Below the pieces are notes generated by a model. That model had not been told where the DNA came from. It was given only the letters and a program-made list of their open reading frames with translations, and searched no databases. Below, piece after piece: positions 32,801-45,309 of a stretch of DNA of 64,000 nt; within the stretch, counting starts at the first letter, position 1, and the number at the start of each line of letters is the position of its first letter. The DNA lies in NCBI RefSeq assembly GCF_036850765.1, contig NC_089493.1, positions 165,227,640 through 165,291,639 of the forward strand, read 5' to 3'. This DNA comes from Saccopteryx bilineata. Lineage: Eukaryota > Chordata > Mammalia > Chiroptera > Emballonuridae. Both the position numbers and the translations under genes were made by a program.

Positions 32801-34945
32801 AAAGGGGCCTATGGCCCAGAAAAGGTGGGGCCAGCCAAGAGTGGGACAATGGAGGAAAGGAGGCTAACAGCTGCGGGTAAGAAGCCTGTGGGGCAGGGAG
32901 AAGGGGCCTCCTTCCAGAGAAGCAGACCCAGCTGGAGGGGATAGCATGGGGCAGTGCTGAGCAGCAAGCAGGCTGGTTCTGCCAGGCTGAGAGGGCAGCA
33001 CAAGTGAGGCAAGGCCAGGGGGGCAAGAGGGAGAGGCTAGACTGGGGCATTCTGGATCAGAGATACCTGTGGGGTATCTAGTGTTCAGCTGGTAGCATGG
33101 GTCTGAAACTCAAGTTTTTTTAAAAAGCCTTCACACTAGAGATGGAGGCTTGGAGTCATCAGATAAGAGAGGGTGCAATCACCCCCAGGTGGAGAGGGAG
33201 GGAGGAGGAGAGCGAAGGCCAAAAGACAGGAAGGTTCCAGCATTGACGGTGACCAGAGAGGGCAGTTAGAGGCTCAGGAGGAGCAGGAGGGCCGCAGGAG
33301 CAAAGGAGCAGGTGGCACCCATGCCACAGGGTCTGGAGGCGCAGGGCTAGGAAACGCGGAGGTCACTGGGTCTCTGAAGAGTCCCAGCCATGTATTTACA
33401 GGACAGACGCCAGCAGAGCCAAGAGGACTGGAGGACAAGGAGAGTGGAGTCTGTGGGCATGGCACTGACTCCATGTGGTGGTGGAGGGAAGCAGTGAGAT
33501 GGGGAGAAGCTGGAGGAGGAAAAGGCACGGCCCTGGGGAGTTGCAGGGACGCGAGTGGAGACAAAGTAGAGACAAAGGCTGAAGTCACCAGAAAACGGGT
33601 TTTGTGGGAGGTGCAGGGGCTCCAAGGGAGTGTGTGCTCATGCGTGTGCAGGAGTATGTGGGTGAGTGTGAACGTGACACGAGGGTCAGGAACAGGGGAT
33701 GAGGGTGGCCAAGCTGTGGACATGTTTCAGGGTAGTGAGGAGACAATGGAGCGTGCTGTTTCCTAACTGCTGTTGTTTTTCTGGAAGATGACCTCTCCCC
33801 TACTTCACTGAGACAACAGAAGTCAGGAGAGAGTGTCCTCCCTTGTCCTTCCAGGAAGAGAGGACAGATGCCTGTCCAGTCTTTTCTCTGGCGTGGAGCC
33901 AGTTTTGGCCAGGTCGTGGGAAGTGGTTGGTTGACCTCAGAAGGGGAGCTTGATGGGTTTCTTGCTAAACCTGTAGTTTGGAGACACACAAAGTCCCTCT
34001 GCCCAATTCCCTCAGGAAGCAGCATTCTTTCAGCCACACACCTTCGATCTAAACCAAACTCTTCATAAATTACTGTTTTCTGCTTGGACCATTTTCCAGG
34101 TGACCAGTTTTGCCTCTGCTCGCTGCTCTTGAAAGGATAGTCAGGAAACTGGAAGTGCCTCTCAGACCCTTTCCCCCCACCCCTCTTTCCCAGATTTGGA
34201 GACTAGTGGCAGAATGTGCACCTCTGGGCCATATAGCAACCCAGGAGCGGCCCAGCCTGGGCATTCCATCTCTCTGTGTGAGGCAGGCTGGGGTCCTCTA
34301 CAATCATCTTTGTTTGCATTTTGAGAGCATTGAGGAGGAAAACGAGAGCCGGGAAGAGAGTGGCTGTATGCTACTCCAGAGGGCTGGAGCACCTCAGCCA
34401 GAGGGAACTCCTGCTTGCCCTCAGGGCCAACAGAACAGAGATCAGGCGGAACCTCTATTTAGCAGGCAGCTGGGGGCCTCCCCTCTTGCTTGTCCTGCCT
34501 CCTAATAGCTCTCAGGGGTTGTGAGGTGTAGGAGAGAGATGAGAAGCTGCCCTTGGACTCCTGGTGTCCCTGGTGTCTGACGCCCCGCCTGGCCAACCCA
34601 ACTCAGAAGAGAGGCCACCTTCCACAGCTGGAGGCACCAGAGCTTTTAATTTATTTCCCTGGAGCATTGACTCTAAGGTTTAAGACAATCCCCATATCAC
34701 AGGGGGAAACTGTCTGAGACACAGGTGCCCCCAACACTAGTCAAAGCCATGTGCCCTTCCCCCTTTTCTAGCTCTCTGCCCAGTACAGCTTGCTGAGCTG
34801 GGAAACCATCTCATCACCACGCATGACTCCCAGATGCATGCTGCAATCCACAGGTGGATCTGAGGGCACAGCCCTGTGCTCTGCCAGCTCAGGCCCCTCC
34901 TTCTCGGGAGGAGAGATGCCAGGAGGTAGGATGGCCGCTGCTCAC

Positions 34946-35117
34946 CTGCCATTGCCGTACTTGATGCGAATGTCGCGGCTGCGGTTGAGCTCCTTGCCAT
35001 CCTTGAACCAGCGGTAGGAGGGCAGGGGGTTGCCCGCCACTGCCTCGCACTTGAGCGATTGCTTCTCCCCCACCTGTCCCGTCTGACTCTTCATCTTCTT
35101 CAGCTTGGGTCGGGTGG
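34946..35117 (-). CDS. NRG2: NRG2 Ig-domain exon 1 (172 bases)
   Basis: Acceptor TACCCCCACAG ending at 35118; donor GGCAG|GTGAGC with GT at 34945-34944. CC completes an Ala begun in whichever first exon is used, then TRPKLKKMKSQTGQVGEKQS, LKCEAVAGNPLPSYRWFKDG, KELNRSRDIRIKYGNG and AG of Arg. It holds the first Ig cysteine (LKCEA) and the core Trp (YRWFKDG). The Lys-rich start (KLKKMKSQ) is the heparin-binding patch of type I neuregulins. The acceptor phase fits both the DON-1R exon and the long canonical first exon. Confidence 0.98.
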
Positions 35118-35329
35118 CTGTGGGGGTACAAGGCAGGGAGGTAAGCATGGTGGTGATGCGGCAGTGCCAAGCATGAGCCGCGGAGAAAGAACCACTGTCC
35201 TTGGGCTGGGCCTGGGGAGCTGGCCCTCCAGGTCTCATTTTCTAGTTCAACTTAACAAGCATTCACAGAGGGTCTGCAGTGATGTCAGCATGGCCACTGC
35301 CTATGGAGAGTTTCCTGCGTGCCTGGAAT

Positions 35330-35500
35330 GGTACTGGGAGCTTTGCGTACATTATCTCATGAAAATAACCCCATGATTTCATTGCAATGATTAAACCCAT
35401 TTATAGATAGGGAAACCGAGGCACAGAATGGTGAAGTCACTTCCTCAAAGTGATGGAACTGGGATTCAAACCCTCGTCTCCCAGAGTTCAGTCTCATGAT
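35330..35500 (-). mobile_element. MIR SINE fragment, reverse orientation
   Basis: CATTATCTCATGAAAATAAC, AGATAGGGAAACCGAGGCAC and GAACTGGGATTCAAACCCTC match reversed MIR. Confidence 0.8.
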
Positions 35501-35734
35501 CTGTCCCAGGTTGGGCCAGGGGACCCAGGCAGACCACAATGATGACATTCCTCCCCTCAGGGGAACTGTCAGCTGCACTGACATCACCTTACGGTTCATG
35601 GAGGCATTTGGTGCTGAAGCCTAGAGGGGCTGTCCCAACACAGGCTGAGGGAGGAGCCAACCCAGCCAAGAGCTAAAGGCTGGAGCTCGAAGGAGAAGGG
35701 AGGGAGAAGGCCAGGCCGAGTCCACCCTGTTATT

Positions 35735-36240
35735 TGGGAGAATCATGTTTATAGATACATACTCATTTTAATAGATAATATATTCAGATGATTCAAAATT
35801 CAAGAATGAAAAAGGTATATGGCTTAAAAAGACAAGTCTCTCTCTCTAACTTCTGACCTCAGCCACACAGTTGCCTTTCTAGAGGGCAACCAACCGATTT
35901 TTATCATTTCATTCTCTGTCCTTTCAAAGATCATTTGTGCATAGACAACACATACACACACACACACACATTTTAAAACAAAATGGAATCATTCCCAGTA
36001 ACATACATATATAAAAAACCCTAGTATTCACACACACTTTTTTCTATAGCATCATTTGGCACAGTTGCATAATATTTCTGTACGAGTATATCACAATTTA
36101 TGCGAGCAATTCCTATCATGGGGCATGTAGCATGTTTCCTCCCCCCCTCCCTCCCCTTTATAAACAAACCCAGAGGAACATCTGCAGCTTTTTCTAGTGC
36201 AGACATGATACATATATCCAATGCACACACCCAAGTGTAC
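35735..36240. mobile_element. Worn LINE-1 3' tail-like sequence
   Basis: AT-rich sequence with GGGCAACCAACCGATTTTTA and AAAACAAAATGGAATCATTC, features of old LINE-1 3' ends. A (CA)n run is near 35950. The family is not resolved. Confidence 0.5.
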
Positions 36241-36490
36241 ACTGCTGTACAGTTAATGTGGCTCTTGACTCAGACTGCTTGGGTTCAAATCCAGGCTTTG
36301 CTGCTTATTAGCTTTATGTCCTCAGGTCACTGACTTAATTATTTTGCACCATAGTTTCCTCCTATGGTAAAATAACAGGTGGTAACAGCTCCTACCTCAT
36401 GAGATGATGGCTGTGAGGATTATATGAGATAATGTGCATAGAATCTGGCACACACACAGCATTTAGTAAAGGTTAGCTATTATTGTTATT
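36240..36490 (+). mobile_element. MIR SINE, nearly full length
   Basis: ACTGCTTGGGTTCAAATCCA, CTTATTAGCTTTATGTCCTC, AGGATTATATGAGATAATGT and CTGGCACACACACAGCATTT follow the entire MIR in forward order. Confidence 0.9.
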
Positions 36491-36494
36491 ATTA

Positions 36495-36960
36495 TCTGCG
36501 ATTATTTCCTAAGGCAATCTTCCTAAAAGTGGAATTGCTGTGTCAAAAAGGTTTGCAATCTCCCTCAGCTTTGTGGTTGCCAAATTACCTTCTAGAAGGG
36601 TTGCATCCATCTGTATTCCCACTGTGAATGGCAGGGCCTGTTTTTTCCACACCCTCACCAACAGGAGGTATTATCATGTATTTAATCTTGACAAATTAGC
36701 TAGGCAACAGATAATGTCTCTGTTGTTTTAATTTGCATTTATTTGATTCCTGGTGAGGCTGACCAATTTTCTTAAGTGTATTGGCCCATTGTGCTTCTTC
36801 TTCTTGAATTGTCTGCTCTTGTCCGTACTCTGTTTTTCTACTGGGTGCTCATCTTATTGATTTGTAAGAATTCTTTATACATATTAAGGCTCTGAAGCTT
36901 TTGCTACATTTCCCACCAATTACTTCTTATATTTTATATATACATAGGGCTATCCAGAAG
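36495..36960. mobile_element. Worn LINE-1 3' tail-like sequence
   Basis: AAAAGTGGAATTGCTGTGTC, TTGCCAAATTACCTTCTAGA and CACACCCTCACCAACAGGAG are hallmarks of an old LINE-1 3' region. It probably continues the fragment left of the MIR. Confidence 0.6.
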
Positions 36961-37109
36961 TTTTCTGCTTATCAAGCTATCAGTCTGTTGGACTTTCTGG
37001 GACATAATTATTCTAAATGGGACTGAAGTCCTGCCTCCTTACCTTGCCCCTTACCTGCAGCCCCACCCTCCTTTATCTACTTGCTCCGGGGTCCCCAGTC
37101 ACTGATTAT

Positions 37110-37225
37110 CAATAGTTCTTAACCCTACATGCTAATAAGAATCATACGGAAAGCTTTAAAAATTACAATAAATGCCTAAGACATATCCTAGACATGGTGA
37201 AGCAGAACCTGTGAGAGTGAGCCCA
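37110..37225. mobile_element. MER5A-like hAT fragment
   Basis: AGTTCTTAACCCTACATGCT, AATCATACGGAAAGCTTTAA and a later AGCAGAACCTGTGAGAGTGA resemble MER5A. Confidence 0.6.
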
Positions 37226-37904
37226 AGCATGTGAGTTTAAAAAATAAATAAATAAATAAAACATACATATAGGAAAGTACACATATTGTAAGCATATCAC
37301 TCATGACTAGTTAATAACTGAACACATCTTCACAGTGGCTTTGCTTAAAGTTGGGTTGACATCCAGGGGTCTAACCTCATGGTCAACTGGTGGTCTCCAA
37401 CTAGTCTCCTTCCCCTTCTTGTGAACTAGGGACACAGAGAGCTCTTCTCAGGGTGAAGAGTATTGACCTTCATTGCAGTGGAGCCCTCTAATCACCCTTC
37501 CCCATGGACAACCTCCCTCTCAACAAGCCAGGGTGAGGGTGGGGGTGATACTTGGTGGGAACAAGTGGTAGTAGTCACTCTACTTCCTTGTTTTCTGACA
37601 TGAGTCCTGGTGCAACATTATGCACTGAGCCTATGTCCACTGCTTAATCGTGGTGGTGATGGGGGTTGGGGGGCACAGTTACATAGAGATCGACCCCTGA
37701 AACAACAGGCATAACCCTGATTCAGAGGGCCTGGAACTGGGGGCTCCAAAGTCATCCCTTGCCACCAATGGTAAGCCCAAGACTGCATTTCAGGTCACAA
37801 GCAGCCCTCCCTCTCTATCTAGGGAGAAGCCCGTGTGACCCAATAGCCACTTCTTGATAGTGTATTCATTTCAGAACAGTCCCATCTAATTCACTTGTTC
37901 CTCA

Positions 37905-38110
37905 TCCACTCATCCATCCATCTATCCATCCATCCATCCATCCTATTACATGCCATGCACTGTTCTGGGTCCTGAGAATATAGTTGTGAACAACAGAGTT
38001 AAGGTTCCTGCTCTCAGGGAGTCTGAACTTTAGTGAGGAGAGACAATGGGAAATAATCAGCAGGAACTATGAGGCAGTGATAAGCAGCTAGATAAAAGAG
38101 GCCTATGTGG
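37905..38110 (-). mobile_element. L2 3' end, reverse, with CATC repeat
   Basis: A (CATC)n run at about 37907-37942 precedes CATGCCATGCACTGTTCTGG, GTCCTGAGAATATAGTTGTG and TTCCTGCTCTCAGGGAGTCT, which is the reversed L2 end. Confidence 0.65.
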
Positions 38111-38444
38111 CTGGAAGATTCTGGAAGGCAGGTGTGGTATAACAGGAGCCTGGAGAGTTTGCCCAGATGACTAACATGTGGCTATGTGAGCCAGGACAAG
38201 AAGTCTGGATTTGTCCTCTTTCCTCTTTTTTGGGATAACTTTTTATGTGCCTATTAGATAATTTAGAATTATTTATGTAGATCATATTATCTTCCTACTA
38301 GATAGCACTGTTCAAAAGGATGACAAAATAAAAATAGCCATATATTTGTATCATGTTGGGTTCTTTACAAAGAATATTCTTTTATGTCTTAACAGGTCCT
38401 CACAAGAACCAATTGAGATATAGTAATAACCCCATGTTCATGTT

Positions 38445-38957
38445 TTTGCTTTCTAAGGTTCCAGTTACCCACAATCCAAATACATGAAATAGAAAATTCC
38501 AGAAATGAACAATTCATTAAGTTTTAAACAGTGTGCCGTTCTGAGTAATATGATAAAATCTCACACTATCTGGCTCTGTCCTGCCAGGGACGTAACTCAT
38601 TGCTTTGTCCAGTGTATTCACTGTGTATGCTCCCTGACTGTTAGTCTCTTAGTAGCTGCCTAGGTTATTAGATGGACTGGCTTGGTATCACACCTGCTGG
38701 TGTTAAAGTAACCTTTATTTTACTTAATAATGGCCCCAAAGCCATTCACATAACTTTTATTACAGTATATTATTATAATTGTTCTATTTTATTAGTTATT
38801 GTTGTTACTCTCATACTGTGCCTAATTTATAAATTAAACTTTATCATGGGTGTATGTATAGGAAAAACCAGCACATAGAGGGTTCAGTACTATCTGGAGT
38901 TTCAGGCATCTATGGGGGTCTTGGAACTTATCACGCAAGGATAATGGGGGACTACTA
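38445..38957 (+). mobile_element. MER2 (Tigger-derived) DNA transposon, 5' truncated
   Basis: GAAAATTCCAGAAATGAACA, TAGTCTCTTAGTAGCTGCCT, TTTTACTTAATAATGGCCCC and TGGGGGTCTTGGAACTTATC in this order are diagnostic of MER2, the deletion derivative of Tigger. It ends GGGGGACTACTAT. Confidence 0.85.
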
Positions 38958-39834
38958 TACTAAAAGCCATGTCTCTACTAGTTCTGGGCCCTGCTCATAG
39001 AAATCTTAGTGCACAGTTCTTTAAAAGCCAAGGATGTGTATTTTGAAAGGACATAGGACCCTGAAAAAAGGCTTTTTTTTTTTTGTTTCAAGCAAGTCCC
39101 TGGCGGCAAGGGGCAGCAACTCAGGTGGCAGGAAAGACACGAACACCCACCAGGTGGCACCCTGAACAATGCCCAGAGGACCTCTGCAACCTCACTTCTG
39201 GGCCCAATGCTTTCTATGGTGAGGAGTATGGACAACCTCCCCAAGATGGCCCTGGATTTGCTTTGCAGATGTGACGGAAAAACATCAAAGGCTTACAAGT
39301 CAGGAAATGACTTGATCTTACTTTTTGCATTGTAAGCTCATTATTATACTGAGCATCATGCTTCTCCCTCTGCGCTTCCAGCCACTGAGTCCAACACTAG
39401 CCCTTGGGGACACCTTGACAAAGCTAAGAGGTTATTCACACAGCAGACCTTTGAGATAGTGTTTATTAGACCAGCTCCAGCCATTACCTGGGCCCCTCTC
39501 TGATCTGGGTCCAGTATTGTCTGGGTCTCTTTGATGGCCCAAGGCCCAGAATGCAATGCTAGTAAGAAAACCACTGTATCATGTCCCCTGAGCCTCTTGA
39601 GGCCAAAGCTGAACCAAGCAGAGAGAGGAGAAGGCTTCCTGGATAAATGAGGTCTGTCAGGACAACAGCTAAAGCAATGTGCCGGGCACGCACCCCCCCC
39701 CCAGTCAATAGATGTGCAGCCACTGAGTGCTTGCTATGTGCCAGGTTCTGTGTTTCTTCCCAGACAGAAATGACTAACCATCCACAGGGTAGCCACTTCT
39801 GCCCCATGAGGAGTTGAGCTTGTCCCCTTCTGCT

Positions 39835-40165
39835 ATTGTTTTATTACATAAGAAATACATTTCTGTTGTGAAAAATTATATAATACAAGGAAAAAGAAAA
39901 ACACATTTAAATTCACTCAATTATCACCAAAGAGAAAACCACTGGCAACATTTGCATGTATCTCCTTCAAGATTTTCCTCTCTAAAGTGTTTTGTATTTT
40001 TTTTTTTCACTAAATATATTGTAAAACATTTTTGCACATCTAGAAATACAGATCTAAATCATCTTAATGGCTGCATAATATTCCATTGTTCAGATCATTT
40101 TGTCAGGCTGTTTTGACATTCTGCCAATATCAACAAGACTGCAATAGATTTCTCTATAAACTCAG
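39835..40165. mobile_element. Worn LINE-1 3' tail-like sequence
   Basis: AAAACCACTGGCAACATTTG, TTGTAAAACATTTTTGCACA and TTAATGGCTGCATAATATTC are typical of old LINE-1 3' ends. Confidence 0.55.
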
Positions 40166-40403
40166 TTTTGTAGCCAAAGGGGAGAATCAGGGTCCTGAGA
40201 GTCTGTGCACATTTCCCCGCACAGAGGGGGCTCTCAAAGGCCCAGTACCCAGGAGAGCGACAGAGGAGAGGCATCAGAGAGAAGTGTGAAAAGAAGGTGA
40301 AAATTCCCACACTGTGCTCCCACAACTGTTACCAACACCCGGCTTCCCTGTGGCTGTTTCTTCCCCACATGTGAGGGGGTAGGTGGCAACTGATAGTCTA
40401 GAC

Positions 40404-40539
40404 CAGCGGTTCTCAACCTGTGGGTCGCAACCCACATATACATATAATAAATATGTATTTTCCGATGGCTTTAGGCTACCCCTGTGTTTTGGTTGTTCGA
40501 CCCTCGCTGGGGTCGCGACCCACAGGTTGAGAACCGCTG
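40404..40539 (+). mobile_element. Small hAT MITE (136 bases)
   Basis: Long terminal inverted repeats: it starts CAGCGGTTCTCAACCTGTGG and ends CCACAGGTTGAGAACCGCTG. Flanks GTCTAGAC (40396-40403) and GTCTAGGT (40540-40547) match at six of eight bases, a decayed 8-bp target duplication. It has no coding capacity. Confidence 0.9.
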
Positions 40540-42479
40540 GTCTAGGTGGTCCCTTTGGTGTTGGGCAGCTCTCCTGTCACCTCCCTTAGTGTCTCCTCCT
40601 TAGCCCAAGCCCTCTCTGTTGAGGTCTCACACTCCTGGAGGTTATTTTGTCATTTCCTTTCTCTCCAGTACAGTGCCACCTGAGCAGCAGTATTAGGGTT
40701 CTCTGCAGGGGGGTCTGGAGTGTGGGATGTGGGAAGCTCTCTTTGGCCGTTTTATAACAAGAGGAAGGTCTCTCAAGGATGACCCTGGTCTCCACAAAAA
40801 GATTTTCCTTGAGGATGGGTCCCCTAAAATCTTAAGACACATCTCAGTAGCCATGAGTTGGGCCAAGGGGTATCTGGTGGCTTCTGCTCCCTCGTAGACT
40901 CTCTGGTCTCTATGTGTTTGACAGGAGTCCCCAGAAGGCACCTCATTATATGAAGATAACAGCAAGGCTGGCCAGGGCTGCTCCCTTTCCACATCCCAGC
41001 CACAAGGCCAGAAGATACAGCAGCAACCTCATTCCTTTTGGCAGTGGGCGGTGGGTGCGGAGCCTGCAGAGATCTGAGGGCAAGACAGACGCCCGGGACA
41101 TGGCCAGGCAGCCCAGCCAGGGAGGACCTGGCTTGGCATGGCCTCCCTCCCGGCAACCAGGGGGCAGAGGCAGAGGACTCTTAAAAGGGTTAATGATTCT
41201 CATCTCATGACTAAGGCTGAGCAGTCCCCTTTGCAGGACAACACCTGGAGACAATGTGGCCAGCCCGAATGTCATCAAAGTCTCCCACCGTCCTGCTGCT
41301 GGTAGGCTGCGGGTCAGCTCCCTCCCTCCCCTTCTCCCACCCACAAAGGGACCTACAGGAGGTTAATTATAGACTCCAAGTTCAAATGAGAAAGGAAAAA
41401 ACCCCCAACAACTAAAAACACAGCTGATTTAAGTGGGCAGAGGGCCTGCTCTGTGAAACGGGCAGTCACTTATCTTCCCATGGCCTGCAGAAGAGCTGTT
41501 TGACACTCACACGCCAGGCCTCCCAAAGGGAGTGGCCCCAGAGTTACATTTCCTTAGCCAACCAGGCCCAGTCTAGTACCTGGGCTTGCCTTGCCCTCTT
41601 CTCACACCCATCCAACAAATACTTCCTACAGCCCTATGATATGCTGGGTCCCTACCAGCCATCAGGGATATGACGCTGACCAGATAGCATGGCTCCTGTG
41701 CTCGGGTCAGGCTCCGTCCCCTGCTTAGGGCTACACTGAGACTGGCAGGGGCAGAGCTCTCAGAGGGCCACTTCCCTGCACCAGTGAAAGCCAGCCCAGA
41801 CCTGACAGACTCTCAGCTCAGCAGGCAAGGTGCCTGGCTCCTCAGCTATAAGGTAGAGCAGAAGGCCCAGGGCTGGCCGGGATGGGGGTTGGGGGGGGGC
41901 TGACGCTGTTCCAGAGGGCAAGTGGAAAAGGGCAAGGGTGAAGGACGAGGAGACAAAACCTGGCAGCTCCAAGAACAACAGAAATGGCTTCTGCCTTAAA
42001 GCATCTTGTCTGCTTATCCCAAAATACCCATCCACTGATACCCAACATACAGTGTGAGTGAGGGCATAAACAGGCCTGGCTTGGCCACCAGGGTCAACAT
42101 TACAGCCACCCTCAGCTCCTCTGCCAGGAGCCAGACATCCTGCCTAAAACACTCCTTGGGGGCCTCATTGGGGCCCTGCCAAGGAGGAGAGATGCCCAGC
42201 CCCGGGAGTCAGGCAGGTGCATGCTGAAGGTCCTTGCCTTGGCTCAGAGCTGAGACAGACACTGGTACATGAAGGGGCAGCAGAGATGGGACAATTAGTG
42301 GATGCCACTCACCTATGTCGAGGGAGACTGCATAGGCTCACAAGCAGTTGCTAGGATAGCACACAGTTTCCCTGGTTTCTTACCAATACTTGAGGCGCAG
42401 GCCAGAGACACCCAGAGATGGCCCAAATGAGGCACAAGGAAAGCAGTGCTTTACAGAAGACTGCGTGGCAGCTGAGGAC

Positions 42480-42600
42480 ACAGCAGTTTAGGTCTTTGTC
42501 CAGGTCTCCTGAGTTTCCAGCTGTCTGCCCTCAGGTAAGTAGTTTAGCCTCTCCAGGCCTCAGCTGACTCATCTATAAACCATGCTCTGCCTATTTTAGA
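42480..42600 (+). mobile_element. MIR SINE fragment
   Basis: GTAAGTAGTTTAGCCTCTCC, AGGCCTCAGCTGACTCATCT and ATAAACCATG fit the MIR centre. Confidence 0.65.
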
Positions 42601-43179
42601 GGAATGGGTAAGAGAAAACTCTCTATGGAAAGATGGAGGCTTCTGACTATTATCTCTTCAGCCGCCGGGGGTGTGGAGGTAGGATAAAACCAGAGATGAC
42701 AGGCCTGGAAGGCCATTACCATTTGACTAAACTCTGCTTAATCTTCCCACTGGGGAAGGCTGGGCCCGGGCCCAGGGAACTCTCTGTGGAGAGGGCCTGC
42801 TGCTGCTAGATTAGGCAGCCCCTTGCTCAAGGACCCTAATGGGATCCCAGAATCCGTATCCCCTCTGGAATGGGCCTGCACGTTCCACCTTCTCAGCCCG
42901 GCTGGAGAAAGTTGTTTCTGAAGCTCTGGGTCATGGGAAATATATGGGGGCAAGGAAAGAGGAGGCACCTTATACACCAGACAAGACCTACTTCTCAAAC
43001 AAACTGGGATACAGGCAAAGCCACAGGATGAACTTAGGCCTCTTTCTAAAGGGTCTGCCAAACTCATTAGTAAGGAAAAGCAGCGTGCTTGTGTTAAAGC
43101 AAACAGACATATGATGAAGTACAACGTCAAGTTCATGTGGATTCTTAAGATAAAATAAAAATACAAGAATTCAAAGAAT

Positions 43180-43529
43180 CCTGACCAGTGGTGGTGCAAT
43201 GGATAAAACATTGACCTGGGATGCTGAGGTCCCAGGTTCGAAACCCCAAGGTCACCAGCTAGAGCACAGGATGACCAACTTGAGTGTGAGATCATCGATG
43301 TGATTCCATGGTCGCTGGCTTGGGTCCAACGGTCCCTGGCTTGAAGCCCAAGGTTGCTGGCTTGAGCAAGGGTTCAGCGACTTGGCTGGAGCACCCCCCC
43401 CCTCCCAGTCAAGGCATGTAGGAGAAGCAGTCAGTAAACAACTAAGGAACTGAGGTGCTGCAACTACGAGTTGATTCTTCTCATCTCTCTCCCTTCCTGT
43501 CTGTCTCTCTTGCAAAAAAAAAAAAAAAA
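43180..43529 (+). mobile_element. tRNA-derived SINE, full length
   Basis: Head CCTGACCAGTGGTGGTGCAA then TGGATAAAACATTGACCTGG and the B-box-like GGTTCGAAACC; a body with GCTGGCTTGAGCAAGG; a CT-rich end and A tail. The duplication AATTCAAAGAA is at 43168-43178 and 43530-43540. Confidence 0.93.
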
Positions 43530-44399
43530 AATTCAAAGAAATGTTGGATTTCAGGGCCTAATACAGGCAAGCATATGGCCCATGTGCTCACCAAATACAG
43601 ACAGCCCAGTGGGTGCTGGGTGCTGGGTGCTGGGGCCCCGGGCTGCCAGAGGCCCAGCTTCCTTCCCTGCAAGTCCACCCATAAGTATTGAGAACCTGGA
43701 CAAGGCACTCTGGGTCTGAGGGGCTGAGCTGTGGGCCTCATGGTCCTGGCTAGTGAGAGAGACCTGGCTGGAAAGAACTCACCCCAAAATGAGTGAGTAT
43801 TCAGTCACTGGCTCAAATACAACATATGGAAAATCAGTTTTCCTGTCTTCTCTCCAAAGACCACTCTTGCTCCTGGGTTCTTCCTTTCAGTTACCTTGTC
43901 ATTGCTGACAACTGTCTCTCTTGACTTTCCCCAAAGATCAAGAACTTCCACCTTCTACCAAGCCTCACACCCTCATAACCCTTTCTAGTCTACCAGGCCT
44001 TGGTTTGGGCTGTGCTGTGCCCACCCCCACCCCCAGTGCCCCTCTACTAGCAATGGACACGAGGCAAAGTCACTGCTACGTGCCTCCGGCCATTCAGAAA
44101 CCTTCCTTGGCTCCATGATATCTGTAGAAGAAAGGCTATCTGCCTTCCTTGGCTGGCGGCCAGGGCCCCGGGGGGAAGCTTACTGGGTCCGTAAACAAGC
44201 CCCTTCCCATACATAATTCACTGCTCTCCTGCTACCAATCCCCTTTAGGAATTGTATACTCCAGGTAGACCAAAATCAGTGGCTACTCCTCAAATGTACC
44301 TGTTCTTTCTTCTGCCTGCCTCACACCCCCTACGATTCCCCACACCATTCCCCATGCAAAAGCAGAGTCGAGAGGGTCAGACTTGCCAGCTGGGGGGCT

Positions 44400-44590
44400 C
44401 AGACTGGTCTCAGGTTGCACTCAGGCTTTGATTGGCGCCCTGTATAACTAGACAAGTTCCTTAACCTCTCTGAGCCTTTATTTCCTTGTCTGTGAAACGA
44501 GGACAACCTTATCCACCTCTTAAGATTGCGGTGAGAATTAAATGGGGGAACTGTATGTCAAGAACTTAGTGTAGGACCTGGAAGAGAGAG
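44400..44590 (+). mobile_element. MIR SINE fragment
   Basis: AGACAAGTTCCTTAACCTCT, CTGAGCCTTTATTTCCTTGT and GAGAATTAAATGGGGGAACT follow forward MIR order. Confidence 0.85.
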
Positions 44591-44689
44591 AGAGCTCAAT
44601 TGCTGGCAGGCCTTATTAACCTAAATCTCTGCAGATGCCCTCGCCTCCTCTGATCCACCAGCCAATCTCTGCCTCACACAGAGTTCTCC

Positions 44690-44850
44690 AGCGTTTCTCC
44701 TGCCCTATTTGGGACTTCCTACTTTGGAGCAAACTGATTTCTTAACTTCCTAGACTGTGGGGGCCTCAAGTAGAAAAGTGCTGGAGCATTGCTATATTCC
44801 TGGCGTCTGGCACTGAGTAGGTGCTCACAGATCACAGGCTGAACAAATGC
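44690..44850 (+). mobile_element. L2 LINE 3' end
   Basis: GGGGGCCTCAAGTAGAAAAG, GCGTCTGGCACTGAGTAGGT and GCTCACAGATCACAGGCTGA fit the L2 terminus. Confidence 0.55.
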
Positions 44851-45159
44851 AGTGGCCCAGATCAAGACTGCTGCAAGTGCTCAGGGAAGGATAGGGCCCC
44901 TTGATGGCTAATCTCAGAGCCCTTTCCACCCAATACTCCTCCCAACTCAGCCTTTCCCCTCGCTCTCAGCCCAAGCAGGCATCTGCCCAGGACAGCAGAG
45001 CCAATGATCACGTTGGTGGCCTCACTGAAGGACTACCCATGCTTGGCCCATCAGGCTGCCCAACCACTGTGGCCCCTGGCCACAGGTAAGAAAACCCAGC
45101 CAGGACAGCCTCTTCCCATGAGACTGCCTCTTTTTGAACAGGAGGGATGCCAGGGAGGT

Positions 45160-45265
45160 CTCTGCGTACAGGGGCAAATGAGTTTTCTCATCTGTAAAGT
45201 GGAAATGACAAAATAATATGTATACTTCATAAAGTCAGTACTGACATGTAGTAAGTGCTCAGAAA
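45160..45265 (+). mobile_element. MIR SINE fragment
   Basis: GAGTTTTCTCATCTGTAAAG, TGGAAATGACAAAATAATAT and ATGTAGTAAGTGCTCAGAAA match the MIR 3' half. Confidence 0.75.
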
Positions 45266-45309
45266 ATGATAACTCCCTCCCTCCCTGTCCCCTTTGCCCA
45301 TGCAAATAG

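Larger units (their letters stand above)
28804..34945 (-). other. NRG2: NRG2 intron between the two Ig exons
   Basis: About 6.1 kb. It includes a (CATT)n microsatellite at 29431-29472, TG runs at 31656 and 32279, and an L2 tail near 32680-32800. The sequence around 30005-30075 is AT-rich and repeat-free. No exon is seen. Confidence 0.85.

Noticed and set aside
38680..38880. Transposase gene remnant in the Tigger-like element
   Set aside because: The start of a transposase frame (AATGGCCCCAAAG) is present, but MER2 lacks the coding body and the frame stops soon after.
39083..39274. 63-codon plus-strand frame in unique sequence
   Set aside because: Short, no domain, no clear splice sites; flanked by old repeats. 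A chance frame is more likely.
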